Shown here: positions 22,966 to 34,282 of the stretch, in pieces
How positions within the stretch are numbered: position 1 is the stretch's first letter
Layout: each line of letters starts with the position of its first letter
Source: Erythrocercus mccallii
Lineage: Eukaryota > Chordata > Aves > Passeriformes > Dicruridae
Assembly (NCBI GenBank): GCA_013397435.1
Contig: VZRG01000445.1
Location: 434,001-498,000, forward strand
Direction of reading: 5' to 3'
DNA length: 64,000 bases
The notes under the pieces: generated by a model
Database searches by the model: none
Told to the model about the DNA's origin: nothing
Seen by the model: the letters and a program-made list of their open reading frames with translations, nothing else
Translations under genes and position numbers: made by a program

Positions 22966-23142
22966 TTCAGATTTCAATGAGCTGCACATTTCCAGACAGC
23001 TGTTCTGTTTCAAACAAACAGACAAGGTCTGCCTCAGGATATGAAAGCTTTCTATCAGTATCTTTCTGGCTAGATAGGGGTAATCTGGCATGCAGTACCT
23101 ATCTGTATATCCTAATGTACCAGGATTGTGTCTCCTATTACA
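22966..23142 (-). CDS. candidate internal coding exon, protein not recognised
   Basis: The 177-bp segment is exactly 59 open codons, phase 0 at both ends; the other two frames are closed. The product starts CNRRHNPGTLGYTDRYCMPD and includes ARKILIESFHILRQTL. On the minus strand the acceptor is a long pyrimidine tract ending CTCTAG and the donor is GAA|GTGAGG. Caution: the pyrimidine tract is the other strand of the A/C-rich low-complexity run at 23161-23258, so the strong acceptor may be accidental. No domain recognised. Confidence 0.3.
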
Positions 23143-23160
23143 CTAGAGAAAAAAGAGAAA

Positions 23161-23258
23161 AACCCCCACCAAACCGACAAAAAAAACACCTCCACCCCCC
23201 AACAAACAAAACCAACCCTAACAACAAAACTCCACACACAAAGAAACCAAGAAACACC
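23161..23258. repeat. A/C-rich low-complexity tract
   Basis: About 100 bp made of A-runs, CCACC and CAAACAAA-type words with almost no T or G on the plus strand. The plus-strand frame across it (22977-23342) is a composition artefact. Confidence 0.85.
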
Positions 23259-25916
23259 AGGTCACCAAATCCCAAACTTTTAGAAAATAAATTCCTCTTT
23301 CAAATAAAAAATGCTATAGGTAACTTTATTGGCACAGCATAGCATTGTTCTTTGAGAGTCTTGCCTTGCAATGGAAGTTTCTCTTGCCTTGCAGATTTGA
23401 TTTCCAGTTCCTAGATGAATTGCAAAAATTAATCCCATGAGGTTCTGGGTAATTCACTTGGCTCCCACTGCTCTTCCAACCCTTCCAGGACCACAGCCCT
23501 TCCAAGGCAAGCACAAAACCCAAGCATATTTGCCATTTGATGTGCTATGTAAGCAAATAACATGTCTTCTGGAAAGAGATGCAAGTCTGTCAACTTATTT
23601 CATGCTGCTTAATTTATTTCAGACCTGAACAGCTCAATTACTTAATTGCTCTCAGCAGCTGACCACTGTGACTTGATGGCCCCATATGGTCAAACCCTGA
23701 GGGAAAAAGAATGCTGGAGTTAACATGGCAGTCAGAACTTTTAAATGCACAAACAACAGGTGAGAACACAAAATCATCTGGTTACCCAAGACAGACAGCT
23801 GCAGACACAGAAAACATGAGACAGCTGCTTTCAGTTGGTAGTGTTGACTGTTAGAAAACTAGTTATCCTTAAAAACTTAACATACTTGCAATATATATCC
23901 CCAGGAAGACATCTGGAAAGGCACAGAGGGATCTTAATTTCCCTTAGAAACAAAATTCCATCATAACTCAGCTTATCTGTAACAGATGCTCATTCTGAAA
24001 AAAAATAACAAACCAACCAAATGCAGAACGCCATGGGATTCCCCATCAAAATTCAACTATAAACTTTGAATAAAAAAGTGATAATCATGTGTAATTCATA
24101 GCATCTTGGGACTAGATATTGGCCACTCAATACAGAAGAACATAAAGAACATGCTGCTCAATGCAGTTGCCAGCTGAATACTGCCACCAGACAAGAAACC
24201 TGGGAATTTGAATTCAGACTAAAAATCTGTGCTTTAAGACTTGAATTCTGCATGTTTTGGATAACAGAGAACCCCCCCTCTTTCCATGAAAAACACATGC
24301 TACTCATAAAAAAAAAGTTAATCTCTAACAAAATGAACAGTAGCTGACTAGTGGAAGAGATCGTTATTGATGTCTGAGAAAGTACTTCAGGTATGGAAAC
24401 CAAACTGCTGCAAATTGAAGACTTCTTATTCTATATTTGCCCAAACCAACTCTCCAACACTGAATTATAGATCTGCTTTTTTCTTCTGAAGAGCAAAAGA
24501 AAATAATAAACTGGCAAAAGATTTTAAAAGATTCACCAACAGGTTTAAAATAATCAATAATATCACAGAGAGAACAAATGGCTTTAATATGGTAACATGA
24601 TGGACAGATAATTTTTTTTGTCAGCCATGAAGTGTAATTTGACATGAATGTTATTGCTGGCAATAGGCACCCATAAATAGCATCATCAAGAGCATGCTAG
24701 TGTGCCAGAAAAAGTCATTGCCAATTAAACAAATTCAGCCCTTATTTCTTCCCCTGTTCCCTTACTATATTCAACATCTCAGCAAGAAGAAACATAGCAC
24801 TGAATTCTAACTAGCTGCAATGTACTTGGAGAGCACCTTCCTGAAACCTCCTCAAGCACAGGGCAAGTAAAAAAGCTGAGGTCTATCTGTCAGCATGGAA
24901 TTTCAATTTCCTCCATCCAGCTCCACAGTTCCATCCCACATCAGGTATCACAACACTGATACAGAAATTGAAATTTCATTACAACTACAGTGCTGTGAAA
25001 GAGCAGTGTTTACCAGCTGCACAAGGACACCACCTCACCTGAGCTACATCTGAAATTACAGGCAACAGAACAGAACCAGAACACCTTGAACAGAAATGAG
25101 AGAAACTCCCTTAAAGGCTATGAGGGTCAAAAATATAAGTAGGAATCCTTCCTTACAGTTTGCTTCCCATATTTTTACGATGCTCTGCCTGAATGAACCA
25201 AATAGGTTTAGCTTTTGATGGGTCAAAACAGAGGGAATTTTTTCTAGGATAAACAAAAACAGAGGTACTGGGGTGTCACCATGAGTTTTTGAGCTTTTCT
25301 AAGCTCTGATATTAACATGCAGCTCTTCACTTTCCCACACCATGTTCATGAAAACATGAGGGATGTTTTTGTAAATAATGCCATTGTTTTGCATTCTTCC
25401 TGGTAGGAGGAGAATGCTGAGTGATGGTCTGTCTGACCTATGTGATTCAGAGGTGGTAGCCCCACTCTCCAATCCATGGTCATGTTTCCTGCAGGTATAT
25501 AATAGAATGTAATAAACAAGGCAGGGCCTTTCTTGGCCCCTGCTCTGACAGCAAAGTCCCAAGCGTCCTGTGGTCCTTCTAGTGTGGTGAACTACGATAC
25601 TGGGGTTTGGAACAAACCCTATTTCCATATTTGAGAACAGTAAGGTGCTATTTAAACCATGAGTTAATTTTGTACAGAAGCAACACAATTAGGTTAGAAC
25701 TTTCAAAGGAATCTAAAGTCATTAAACAACCAAATCCTGCAATGAAACAAGGCCTCAGGTGAATCATTGTCATCTTTGGACCTTTAAGGAGACTAATTGC
25801 AAGCTTAATGCTTGTAAAGATGTTTTTGTAGCATTTAACAAACAGGGGCAAAAATTTAAAGTGATGCTTGGATGCTTGAGCTTACAAATATATGTCAAGG
25901 ACTCAGCTTTTGGCAC
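23259..25916. other. non-coding unique sequence
   Basis: No recognisable gene or transposable element. A 129-codon minus-strand frame at 25299-25688 lacks splice support. A hairpin-capable GCAGGGCC...GGCCCCTGC lies near 25520-25542. Confidence 0.5.
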
Positions 25917-25963
25917 ATTCAATGAATTCAATGAATTCAATGTTAATTCAGTGAATTCAATGT
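25917..25963 (+). repeat. 9-bp tandem repeat (ATTCAATGA)n
   Basis: Three near-perfect copies of ATTCAATGA followed by two degenerate ones. It is open on both strands and encodes Asn/Glu/Phe-rich repeats, which explains the frames listed there. Confidence 0.85.
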
Positions 25964-26242
25964 CAAACCTAACAGCTGACCAATTTAACTGTAAATGCAC
26001 TTTGTACTTTATTCACCTGAACTTATGGCTGGGTAGCCAATACTGAAGAGAAATATCTCAGCATAAAGGAACCATTGATTATATCAGTATTTGCTAGGTC
26101 GTAAAAATCTGATTATACTGCAACAAGCCTGTTCTAAATCAACACTAAGTGTTGGGGTTTAATACTGTTTATGCAGCAAACATACTCACTGAGAATTATG
26201 ATCTACTTTGTTTATGTTTGTTTTGAATGCTTTTCTCCTCAG

Positions 26243-26421
26243 ATGATTTACAGTTTTACTTTTCTTCCAAGGCTCGGTTCCTAGAATTCTTAAACTGCTC
26301 CAACTCAGCCACTTCCAGATCATCCATCAGTTGTTCCAATAAAATTGTGGATTTACAAGGCCCACTCAGAATTCCTATCACTGACTCACGTTTTGATCGC
26401 CAAGCAAGTTCTGACCAGTAA
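26243..26421 (+). CDS. candidate terminal coding exon, protein not recognised
   Basis: A strong acceptor (TGCTTTTCTCCTCAG) ends at 26242. From there one frame is open for 58 codons (two leading bases) to a TAA at 26419-26421; the other two frames close. The product includes DDLQFYFSSKARFLEFLNCS, then a Ser/Ile/Arg-rich stretch ending RFDRQASSDQ. There is no clear donor before the stop and no poly(A) signal close by. No domain recognised. It may be a decayed exon or a chance open stretch. Confidence 0.2.
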
Positions 26422-29400
26422 CTCTTTCACCCCAAAACTGAGCTCTGCATTATCTGTACAAGGTACATTGCCAGCATGCATGCCAGCAGCAACTGGGCAT
26501 CTAATTTTAACCCCCTCCCAGAAGCCACTTCTAGATTTTTTGGAGATTCCAACATTTAGTCATGCCTGGTCATGCAGTCCTCAAGCATCCAGTCTCCTTG
26601 AAGTCTTACATCAGTTGGACAATACCAGGTAATGCAGGTAATACATCTGCCTTTCCTCACATTTCCTCCTGCCTTACACTATCTTCCACCTTAAGACAGC
26701 CTTGCAAATTCCACTCCTCCTAGAGCCAGGAAGAACTGGGAAATACAATGCACACTCAACCTGAGAGAGACTAAATTAGAATATATTAGTTGCATCCATG
26801 TTAACACTGGAAAACCATCCATTTTTCCCAATATAGAGCCAAGGCTTTTACAGAAAGCTCTCAGAAGGCTGAGCATTGTTCTGGAGATCTGACTCTCCAC
26901 AAACCAGAAAGACTGCTCTCTAACATCAATAAACAAAATTTGAAACATTATCACCTTTAAATAGCACTGAAAAGGGACTCTGTGGCACTGCTGTCTTGAT
27001 TGGTTATCATAATGGAGGAAGAAAGAGCAACACTTAAATGTTTGTGTGTACATCACAGTTCTATAAGGAGACAAAAAAATAAAACAACCCTGATAAAATC
27101 ACTACTCTTTTTCCTCCAATCTTTTTAGGCTGTTTCCTATGGAGTTCTTCACTAATGTGTCCTGAACATCTTCTTGCTTTAAATTCAGGTGTTAATTTGC
27201 TGTATTGCCACTATCTTTTAGTTTGCTAAAGATATGCTGCAGTTGGAACAGTTGCTTTTAAACTAACTTTTGTAATTTGTGATAATTTCTATTGCCTGTA
27301 TTCTTACATTTAAGTGTTAGATCTAGTATAAGAGAAAACTAAGACGCATGTTATATTAATATAAGAAATACTTAGGCTTCCACGTAGGCTTCATCACTTG
27401 AAGATGTGACAGATGGATTTAAGCTATAACTATAAAAGTCCACTGATCGCCCAATATTTCAAGAGGGATCCCTCTTAAATCTTCCATGGTTGGAATGATC
27501 ACAAAATGTAAAGAAACGCCAGGACATAAAAATATGAAAGTGTAGCTTGATGCCATTTTAGGGCTCCCAGATATGAGCAAGCTATGGTGTTAACATATCC
27601 ATTCAATTTGCTTGACTGTCTGAATCCCCATACGAAGCTCCCCCAAGCACAATGTGTGGTTACTCTTTAAATGGACCAGTCTTAGCTTCTCATATACATA
27701 TCATTCATCTGATCATACAGCTTAAATGTGAATTGCACCATTTTTTTCCAAACAATTCCCTTCAGATTCATGCCATTCACATTACTAATAGGCATACTTA
27801 TTTTACTCCTCAGTTTCTTGCTGGTATGTTAGCCCTAGTAGCTTCTAAAGAGTTAATCATAACAATACTCTCCAAATTTAAACTACTTCAAGTTCAGTCA
27901 ATATTCAAATCTTAAAAACAAACAAACCAAAAATAAAAAGCAAACAAAAAAGGAGAGTTTTTATCCATTATTTTACTACCTCAATGTGACTAAAAAAAGC
28001 ACCCTCCATCATTATGCTATATCCACTTTGTATAAATGCAAATAAGTTCATTAGATAAAAGGCACGTGTGTGTGTGTGTGTGTATAAGTGAAATCAGGCT
28101 CATCAGTCACTAAATAGCTTACACACATAGAAATATGCTAGCAATGCACTGCTCAGCCACTTCAAAACACAGCAAAACAAACTACATCAGCTGCTGAACA
28201 CATACTGATATCAGGGAAATTCCTGACTTAAGAAAGCAGTGCACACAGACTCCTTCTTCTGCCTGTAATGCCTCTGAGAATAAATTGTATATCATTGTTT
28301 AATAAATCACAGCTCATTACCAAGTCATGTAATTCATCTTCATAAGGAACAACAAAAATGTAATGTACCAGTAAGAATAATTCTCTGTGCCTAAAATTAC
28401 CTTTCTTCTTACTTCCAGAGGTTCCCCTCTAATACTTCATACACTCATTACATTCCTAGCAAATGCTTAGATACATCTTAATTCCTGCAGAGTGAGTGCC
28501 ATCACTCTGAGTGTAAAGGTCAAATTTTGCCCTCACATCAAAGCCATGCCTTGGAAGCCCTGCATTAAACTGAGATATAAACAAAACTGAACCAAATAGT
28601 TTCAAATATTGCTAATCAGCTAGTCTGTCAGCTGTGCTATTGGAGCAAATTAAATTAAACTGCCAATTCTTGAGCAGGTATGTGCTCTCCACATGAAGAA
28701 CCAAGGCTATTGAAGCCAGAAGATTATGTTTAGATAGCTTCTATACTACTTACACTAAAGTACATTTTCTCAGGCAGACTATATATGGTCAGGAAGCATT
28801 ATCTGATGCATAGCTGATGGACATTTAGTAATGTAGGTCTCCACATTAAGACAAAAAGAGTTTTTGTTAGAAGCAGCACTAACCAAAACGAATGAATTTA
28901 TGGGCACATTTTATTCCAAGTAGGACTGAACCCAACATCACAGGTTTTTGTGAGGTTAGTGCCTGATACAATAGTTTGTACAAAACACTGGACATCGCCC
29001 TGCAAGCAGAGGGCAAGAAAGGTGTTTGCAACTTCCAGGTGATCTTAGAGAAAAAACAATAGCAAGAGTCACTGAACTTTTTGTTGTTTCCAGCTAACCC
29101 TGCCAAAGCAATCCCAATTTTTTAAGATTGTTTTCTTCTTTATCCAAAATAAGACTTTAGCTTATTAATACACAGAACTTTCAACTATTTATTCTGCTCA
29201 AAGCACATGCAGATTTCATTTCTTATAGAGCTGATACTGCTTTGGTCTCTGCTGCCATATTCTGAAAACCCATCCACTGTGTTGTGCACCACAGGAGACC
29301 TACATCAATGATAATAATTCAAATAGCATTTTTTCTACACACACCAGTTGCTACATGCTTTTAGAAAATAGATCCTGCTAACTTCCCACCAGAAAGGACA

Positions 29401-29744
29401 AAGATAGGTTCCAAGCTAAGCCACACAGCAAAAATTTTACATAAATTATTTCATCTACTAAAACAGTATTGTTCATTTAAATAATTTACTAGTTGTACAA
29501 CTAAGACATAACCTCAAAACTCATGCATAAACCCTGAGTGAGTTGGGAGCTTTCATCTACATGGCCTATTTTGAAATCTGGTATGAGTGCTGATGAATAA
29601 AATTTATCACAAGACATTTTTGCCATGTAGGTTTGCATCACTGAAATAATTTTTTCCCCCTACACTAATTGACATGAAATCAAAGTTGTATTAAATGTGA
29701 TGAATATGACCATTTCCACTATACTGTCAGATTCTAGTGAAATG
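26422..29744. other. non-coding unique sequence
   Basis: No recognisable gene. A TG microsatellite lies at 28066-28083. A 127-codon minus-strand frame at 26691-27074 has no supporting signals. Confidence 0.5.
28066..28083 (+). repeat. (GT)n microsatellite
   Basis: Nine GT repeats at 28066-28083. With the flanking GCAC and ATA bases the alternating purine-pyrimidine tract spans 28062-28086. Confidence 0.9.
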
Positions 29745-29748
29745 TGAG
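29745..29748 (+). repeat. left target-site duplication TGAG
   Basis: Matches the TGAG at 30484-30487 on the other side of the solo LTR. Confidence 0.8.
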
Positions 29749-30272
29749 TGTTGTAGATGAATATAAAATATAATTCGTGCTGGAATGTTTATGAATATAT
29801 ATATTACTGTGATTTAGATTTAGGATTTCTATCAAGCAAGCTCTTTCCAGGCAAAAGTCACTGTCTGCACTCAAGGTGGAGGTTTCCACCCACATTCCAG
29901 AGATAAGAGAGAAGCTATTGTTCCCCCACATAGCAACGGCCTCACCATTCATACAGGAGAGGTGTGAAGGAACTGTCATGCTCTTATCAGAAACTGGAAC
30001 GACTCTTCCCAAAACAACTCTTTCAGCTAAACTGGACACTTAATCAAAACAGCCTAGACCATCATCATCCATTGATGCCAATCAACTCCTTTGTTTAACT
30101 GAAGCAAGATTCTTTTCAGCTGAATTGAGGAGCCAACACTGCTTTTATTCCAAACCAAGAAACCACCCAGCCGCGTCAGAAACTACATTGTCTCATTCAA
30201 GGAAATCTTTTTCCTATCAAAAGAAACTGTATTCTCCCATTGTGTGCCCTAGCCAGAGGCTACCAGAGACAG

Positions 30273-30279
30273 TATAAAA
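30273..30279 (+). promoter_or_regulatory. LTR TATA box
   Basis: TATAAAA about 525 bp into the solo LTR; transcription would start about 25-30 bp downstream, near 30305. Confidence 0.75.
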
Positions 30280-30429
30280 ACCCAAACCACAGAAGACAGC
30301 TCATGGAACAGAGAGGGATGCACAGATAGACGCTGTCGCTCTGTTCCACCAAGTGCCGGGTCCTAGGCTGGTGCTTTGGACTTTGGCTCGTGGCTTTTCC
30401 TTATTCAAATTTTTATCCATATTGTAATC

Positions 30430-30435
30430 AATAAA
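30430..30435 (+). terminator. LTR poly(A) signal
   Basis: AATAAA in the R/U5 part of the solo LTR, about 50 bp before its 3' end. It could end transcripts of a host gene read in the plus direction. Confidence 0.7.
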
Positions 30436-30483
30436 TTTATTCTTATTATTAAAAATCCGATTGGCGATTTTTCATTTATAACA

Positions 30484-30487
30484 TGAG
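30484..30487 (+). repeat. right target-site duplication TGAG
   Basis: Matches the TGAG at 29745-29748; see the solo LTR entry. Confidence 0.8.
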
Positions 30488-31378
30488 TTTTCAGTGGTTC
30501 AAGAACTGGAGTTGTCAAATATAATTTACAACTGCACCCAAATAATGACACAATATTACTACAGTATTTCAAAGATACCTTAAAAGAGGATTCATTAATA
30601 AAGTATCCCATCTTTGCATGAGCAAAGTCCCATTAGAAACCCACACTAATTAATAATTTATACTGTTAAAAGAATTTTTAAGAAGTTTCAGATTTCAGAT
30701 TCTGAATTGAGCTGAAGCCCCAGAGGCAAACTGCAGATTTAATTTAGTGTAAGATAGTATCATCAGTTTTATTAAGCATGTTATCTGGAGAGAGATTTGA
30801 AAGAGAACTGATGACTTCCAGACTACAAAGCACTTGACTTCCAAGAATCTACTATTCTGTCAAGTCTCTTAGTATCGCCTAAGAAAGAGGCAAGAGCAGA
30901 AAAGCTTATTGTTCCTTGTCAGAGCTGCTCAAAATTTTTACTCCTCCTGCCATGCATGTCTCTTTTCTTCAGAATCTATTCTGAACAGGAAGCACAATTC
31001 ATGCAGACAATGTAATTGCTTAATTATGAAGTCTGCTTACCTTCCAAAATAAACTAATCCAAAAGAAATCAGAGGAAAACAGAAAGTAACTGATTGCATC
31101 TCATGAGCCAGAGCATTGAAAACAGTGGAAAAAAATCAAATAGGATAATGATCAAATTATATTTTTCTGGTACCAGTGCCATAAAATTCATAAAGAAGTT
31201 TAAAGGAAACTCAGATTAGCATTTGGTAGTTTGTGCTTTTGTCTTCTGCTCCCCTTCCTTCCCCAACTTACTCCATGGCAATATCTGTCTAGTAAAACTT
31301 TAGCAAGCACAGATGTATTCTCTCTAATAAAGGTATGAATTAAAGTTTACTCCTAGGCAACCTGAGTATGGCAATAAT

Positions 31379-31416
31379 CTATTAATAAACTATTAATAAT
31401 CTATTAATAAACTATT
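31379..31416 (+). repeat. 11-bp tandem repeat (CTATTAATAAA)n
   Basis: Three copies of CTATTAATAA(A/T) at 31379-31411 plus a partial fourth. Confidence 0.9.
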
Positions 31417-33188
31417 TTTGCTATCATTCTGTTCAATTTAGTAGCAGTCTCAGCTAGGTTTGAACTGCTGTTTAAAGACATAGCTAAACCCACTCAAAAT
31501 ACAGTTGATTTTCCTTTTCTTTCAATTCATGTTAAACAAGAAAGGCAACCCCTGAACTCTTTATGCTTTAGTGTGCAGGACTAATCTACACGTGTCTTGC
31601 TTGTATCTCCTCTCAGGATGTAGAGAGATTTACTTACAATAATATCCTTTACAAGTGCTGCTGTTTGTAGACTCATTCTCATTTGACATTTAATCAAAGT
31701 TTCTAAAAAGAAGCAGCATGCTTAGTAATTCTCCATTCTCTTATCACACTTATAGGTTTTAGCATTTCAAAGAGTCAACTCTTCAAACTGAACTAGTCTG
31801 AATGCAAAGCTGCATTTGCTTTTTATTGTACAACCTTCAGGAAATGCTGAGAAAGTTAACATTATTCTCCAAGCAGTACTTGTGCAATTCCTTTGAAAGT
31901 CATAATCAATGGCTGCCTATTAAACACATTTCTGCCAAAAATTCATTATTTTACTAGTATAATAAAATTTGTAGGACGTGCCATATTAATGTATCTTTCA
32001 CACAATACTTTAACTCAGTAATACTTCAGCCTGTGAATTAAATAACTTTTAAAAAACACTGTCGTCTTTCTTTAAAGCAGTGCTACCACCAACATGCACA
32101 TGGCATAATACCTACCAGTTCTGCGTTCTGTATCAAAGTAGCCCCTACATCAAGACATTTCCATCTTTGCTGCCTGAAACAATTACTACAACAATGTAAC
32201 ACTGGACCTTCTCAGTCAAAACTCCTTCTCCCAAGTAGAACAGAGGAATGTGAGACTTCACTGTGAGGGACCAAGAGGTAAAACTGTTTTTGGAGCAAGG
32301 CTCTCAGTGGAAGCCTCAGTCTGAAATGGACCCACTTTCATGGGGAGTGGGAGGATTTGAAGAGGCCAGGCAAATGGTATTTGACCTTTGCTCTTAAAAC
32401 AAGCAGAGAAAAACCCCAAAGCCTGAAACTCACTGGGTGGCACATGTAGACCTTTTATGCAAAGCTTTGTTTTTCTCCTTCAGTAATGCTTGAACAGTCA
32501 AAGAAAGCAACATGTAAGAGAAGTTTTATTGTCCAGCTATCCGACACTGCACGCTCCCTGGAGGTTTCCTCTCGGACTATCTTGTTGTGCTTAGTTGAGC
32601 CACAATATGTTTCTGTAAAATATTTCACTACACTTGAAAAAAAGCCTTAACAGCAATCTCAGGGAAAATGACCACGAATAAATGTCAGGCTACTTTTCCC
32701 AAAAAAGTGGCAAATATGAAATGAACTTGACTGGCAGTGTTTGAAATACCCCATCACCTGCTAGACTGGCAGTTCTTGAGTCAAACACAGCAAGTATCTC
32801 CAAGCACTCTGCAGTTATCCGGCCCTGAGATAATTATCAATGCTAGATTATGTCAGTGCAACCAATAAAATAAGTTTATTCGAAGCTTCTGGTTACACAC
32901 AACCCCACAGGTATTCTCGTTTTGAAGAGGTTGTTCAAAAATCGTGTCAGCACAGCTTCAGCATTAAGAGATACATTTTCAAGCAGGGCTTTTCTGACCT
33001 GACCTAATAAAATAACTTATCCACAAATGCAAGCAATATTTGTAGAATCCCTATGCGATCTTAAAACAAGAGTAATTATTTTTCCATACTTGAAAAGAGA
33101 ATTGATATTTATTTTAAATACTTAAATGCATTCTCCCTCCTTTTCTCTGTAGGAAAAGCCTGTTATTTTCACAGCTGAAAGCAATAAT

Positions 33189-33229
33189 TTCTGATTATCA
33201 CCAAAAAACCACTTCTGATTATCACCAAA
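33189..33229 (+). repeat. 17-bp direct repeat
   Basis: TTCTGATTATCACCAAA occurs at 33189-33205 and again at 33213-33229, a 24-bp period. It is probably a small tandem duplication whose second unit has diverged. Confidence 0.9.
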
Positions 33230-34114
33230 CTGCTCAATTGTTATTTTGTTTGGGTTTTTTTTTTGTTCCCCTCCTTCACAAACAACCATCTGCAAAGAGG
33301 GTAGAATTTAGGTGTGTGTAAGAACACACATTTACAGGCAATAAGCTCTTCAAAGCATGTACGGTTTCTCCAAAAAGCACCATTAATACATTCACATTTG
33401 GCACAAGTGTGCTTAGGACAGGAAAAAGAACTTTTCTCCTAGCATTTGGGAGAGGAATGTGAACATCTCTAAAAGTATTACCTATTGGGTCATAGCAATG
33501 ATCATATTCTTCATAAAAGACACAGATCAGAGGTTAGTTTCTGCAAGAACCATCCTTCCCCTAAATGTTCTTAAAGGCTGAATTCTGCTAACAAAAAAGA
33601 TTAGTGCTGGTTTTATACAGGTTCTTCTCCTCTGCCCATCCTAAGGCTGTTCTTATAAGCAACCACCAAATAGTAATCATACAGCCAAAGACAACCAAGA
33701 ATAAGCCAAATCTCTTCTCTTGTGCCTACATAGATGCAAATATTCTGAACCCCATTCATATCAGAGCAATGGCAAAAGATTGCTGCACTAGTCTATTACT
33801 GAAATGCTTGAAAACTTGTATATGTATCAGAGGCAATGGCTTGAAGGACGGAAGCAAATGTGATAGAGCACAGAATGTCATAAAATATAGATCTATGAGT
33901 ATCATGGGAAAACCAGAATATGTGCAGCTGTCCAGAAAATAATAAAGAGGTTACATTAATTACAGCCCTTTTCTCTGCTTGACATTTCACAATACGACTA
34001 CTTTTTCAGCTGCTAGTAGGATTTATACTACATTTTTCCTAAATTGAACAGAATGATAGCAAAGTGAATTAAGTTAAGAGACTATATAATCCTGAACTGT
34101 TGCTTTTCCACCAG

Positions 34115-34282
34115 ATGTCAGAGAAGAACACAACTCCATTTTCACAAAAGACATTCCAGGCAGATTACAGATGTTTACAGATGCAGCCAGCTAGAAAACC
34201 AGAATGGGCTGGGCTGTTACCTCTTCCTTTCTACAAGGAAGAGATAAAAAGAGTGGAACTATTTGCCTCAAAAACATCATAA
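34115..34282 (+). CDS. candidate terminal coding exon, protein not recognised
   Basis: A good acceptor (TTGCTTTTCCACCAG) ends at 34114 and is followed by an open frame of 55 codons to TAA at 34280-34282. The product begins MSEKNTTPFSQKTFQADYRC and ends EEIKRVELFASKTS. The first codon after the junction is ATG. No donor or poly(A) signal is evident. No domain recognised. It could be a chance open stretch; no other plus-strand exon nearby supports it. Confidence 0.2.
   Translation: MSEKNTTPFSQKTFQADYRCLQMQPARKPEWAGLLPLPFYKEEIKRVELFASKTS

Larger units (their letters stand above)
29749..30483 (+). mobile_element. solo LTR of an endogenous retrovirus
   Basis: The 735-bp element begins TGTTGTAGATG and ends TTTATAACA, so the termini are a 4-bp inverted repeat (TGTT/AACA) with canonical TG...CA. 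It is flanked by TGAG at 29745-29748 and again at 30484-30487, a 4-bp target duplication (5 bp if the shared next T is counted). It carries a TATA box (TATAAAA, 30273-30279) and a poly(A) signal (AATAAA, 30430-30435) about 157 bp apart, which places U3, R and U5 in plus orientation. There is no primer-binding site or gag start after it, so internal sequence was removed by recombination between two LTRs. Signals are intact, suggesting a younger copy than the others here. The family name is not certain. Confidence 0.88.
30488..34114. other. non-coding unique sequence
   Basis: AT-rich DNA without a recognised gene. It holds an 11-bp tandem repeat at 31379-31416, a 17-bp duplication at 33189-33229, and a minus-strand donor-like GGAAG|GTAAGC near 31040 preceded by a hydrophobic open stretch that lacks a good acceptor. 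Confidence 0.5.

Noticed and set aside
25033..25043. 11-bp minus-strand segment between a very strong acceptor and a GTGAGG donor
   Set aside because: A microexon cannot be supported from sequence alone.
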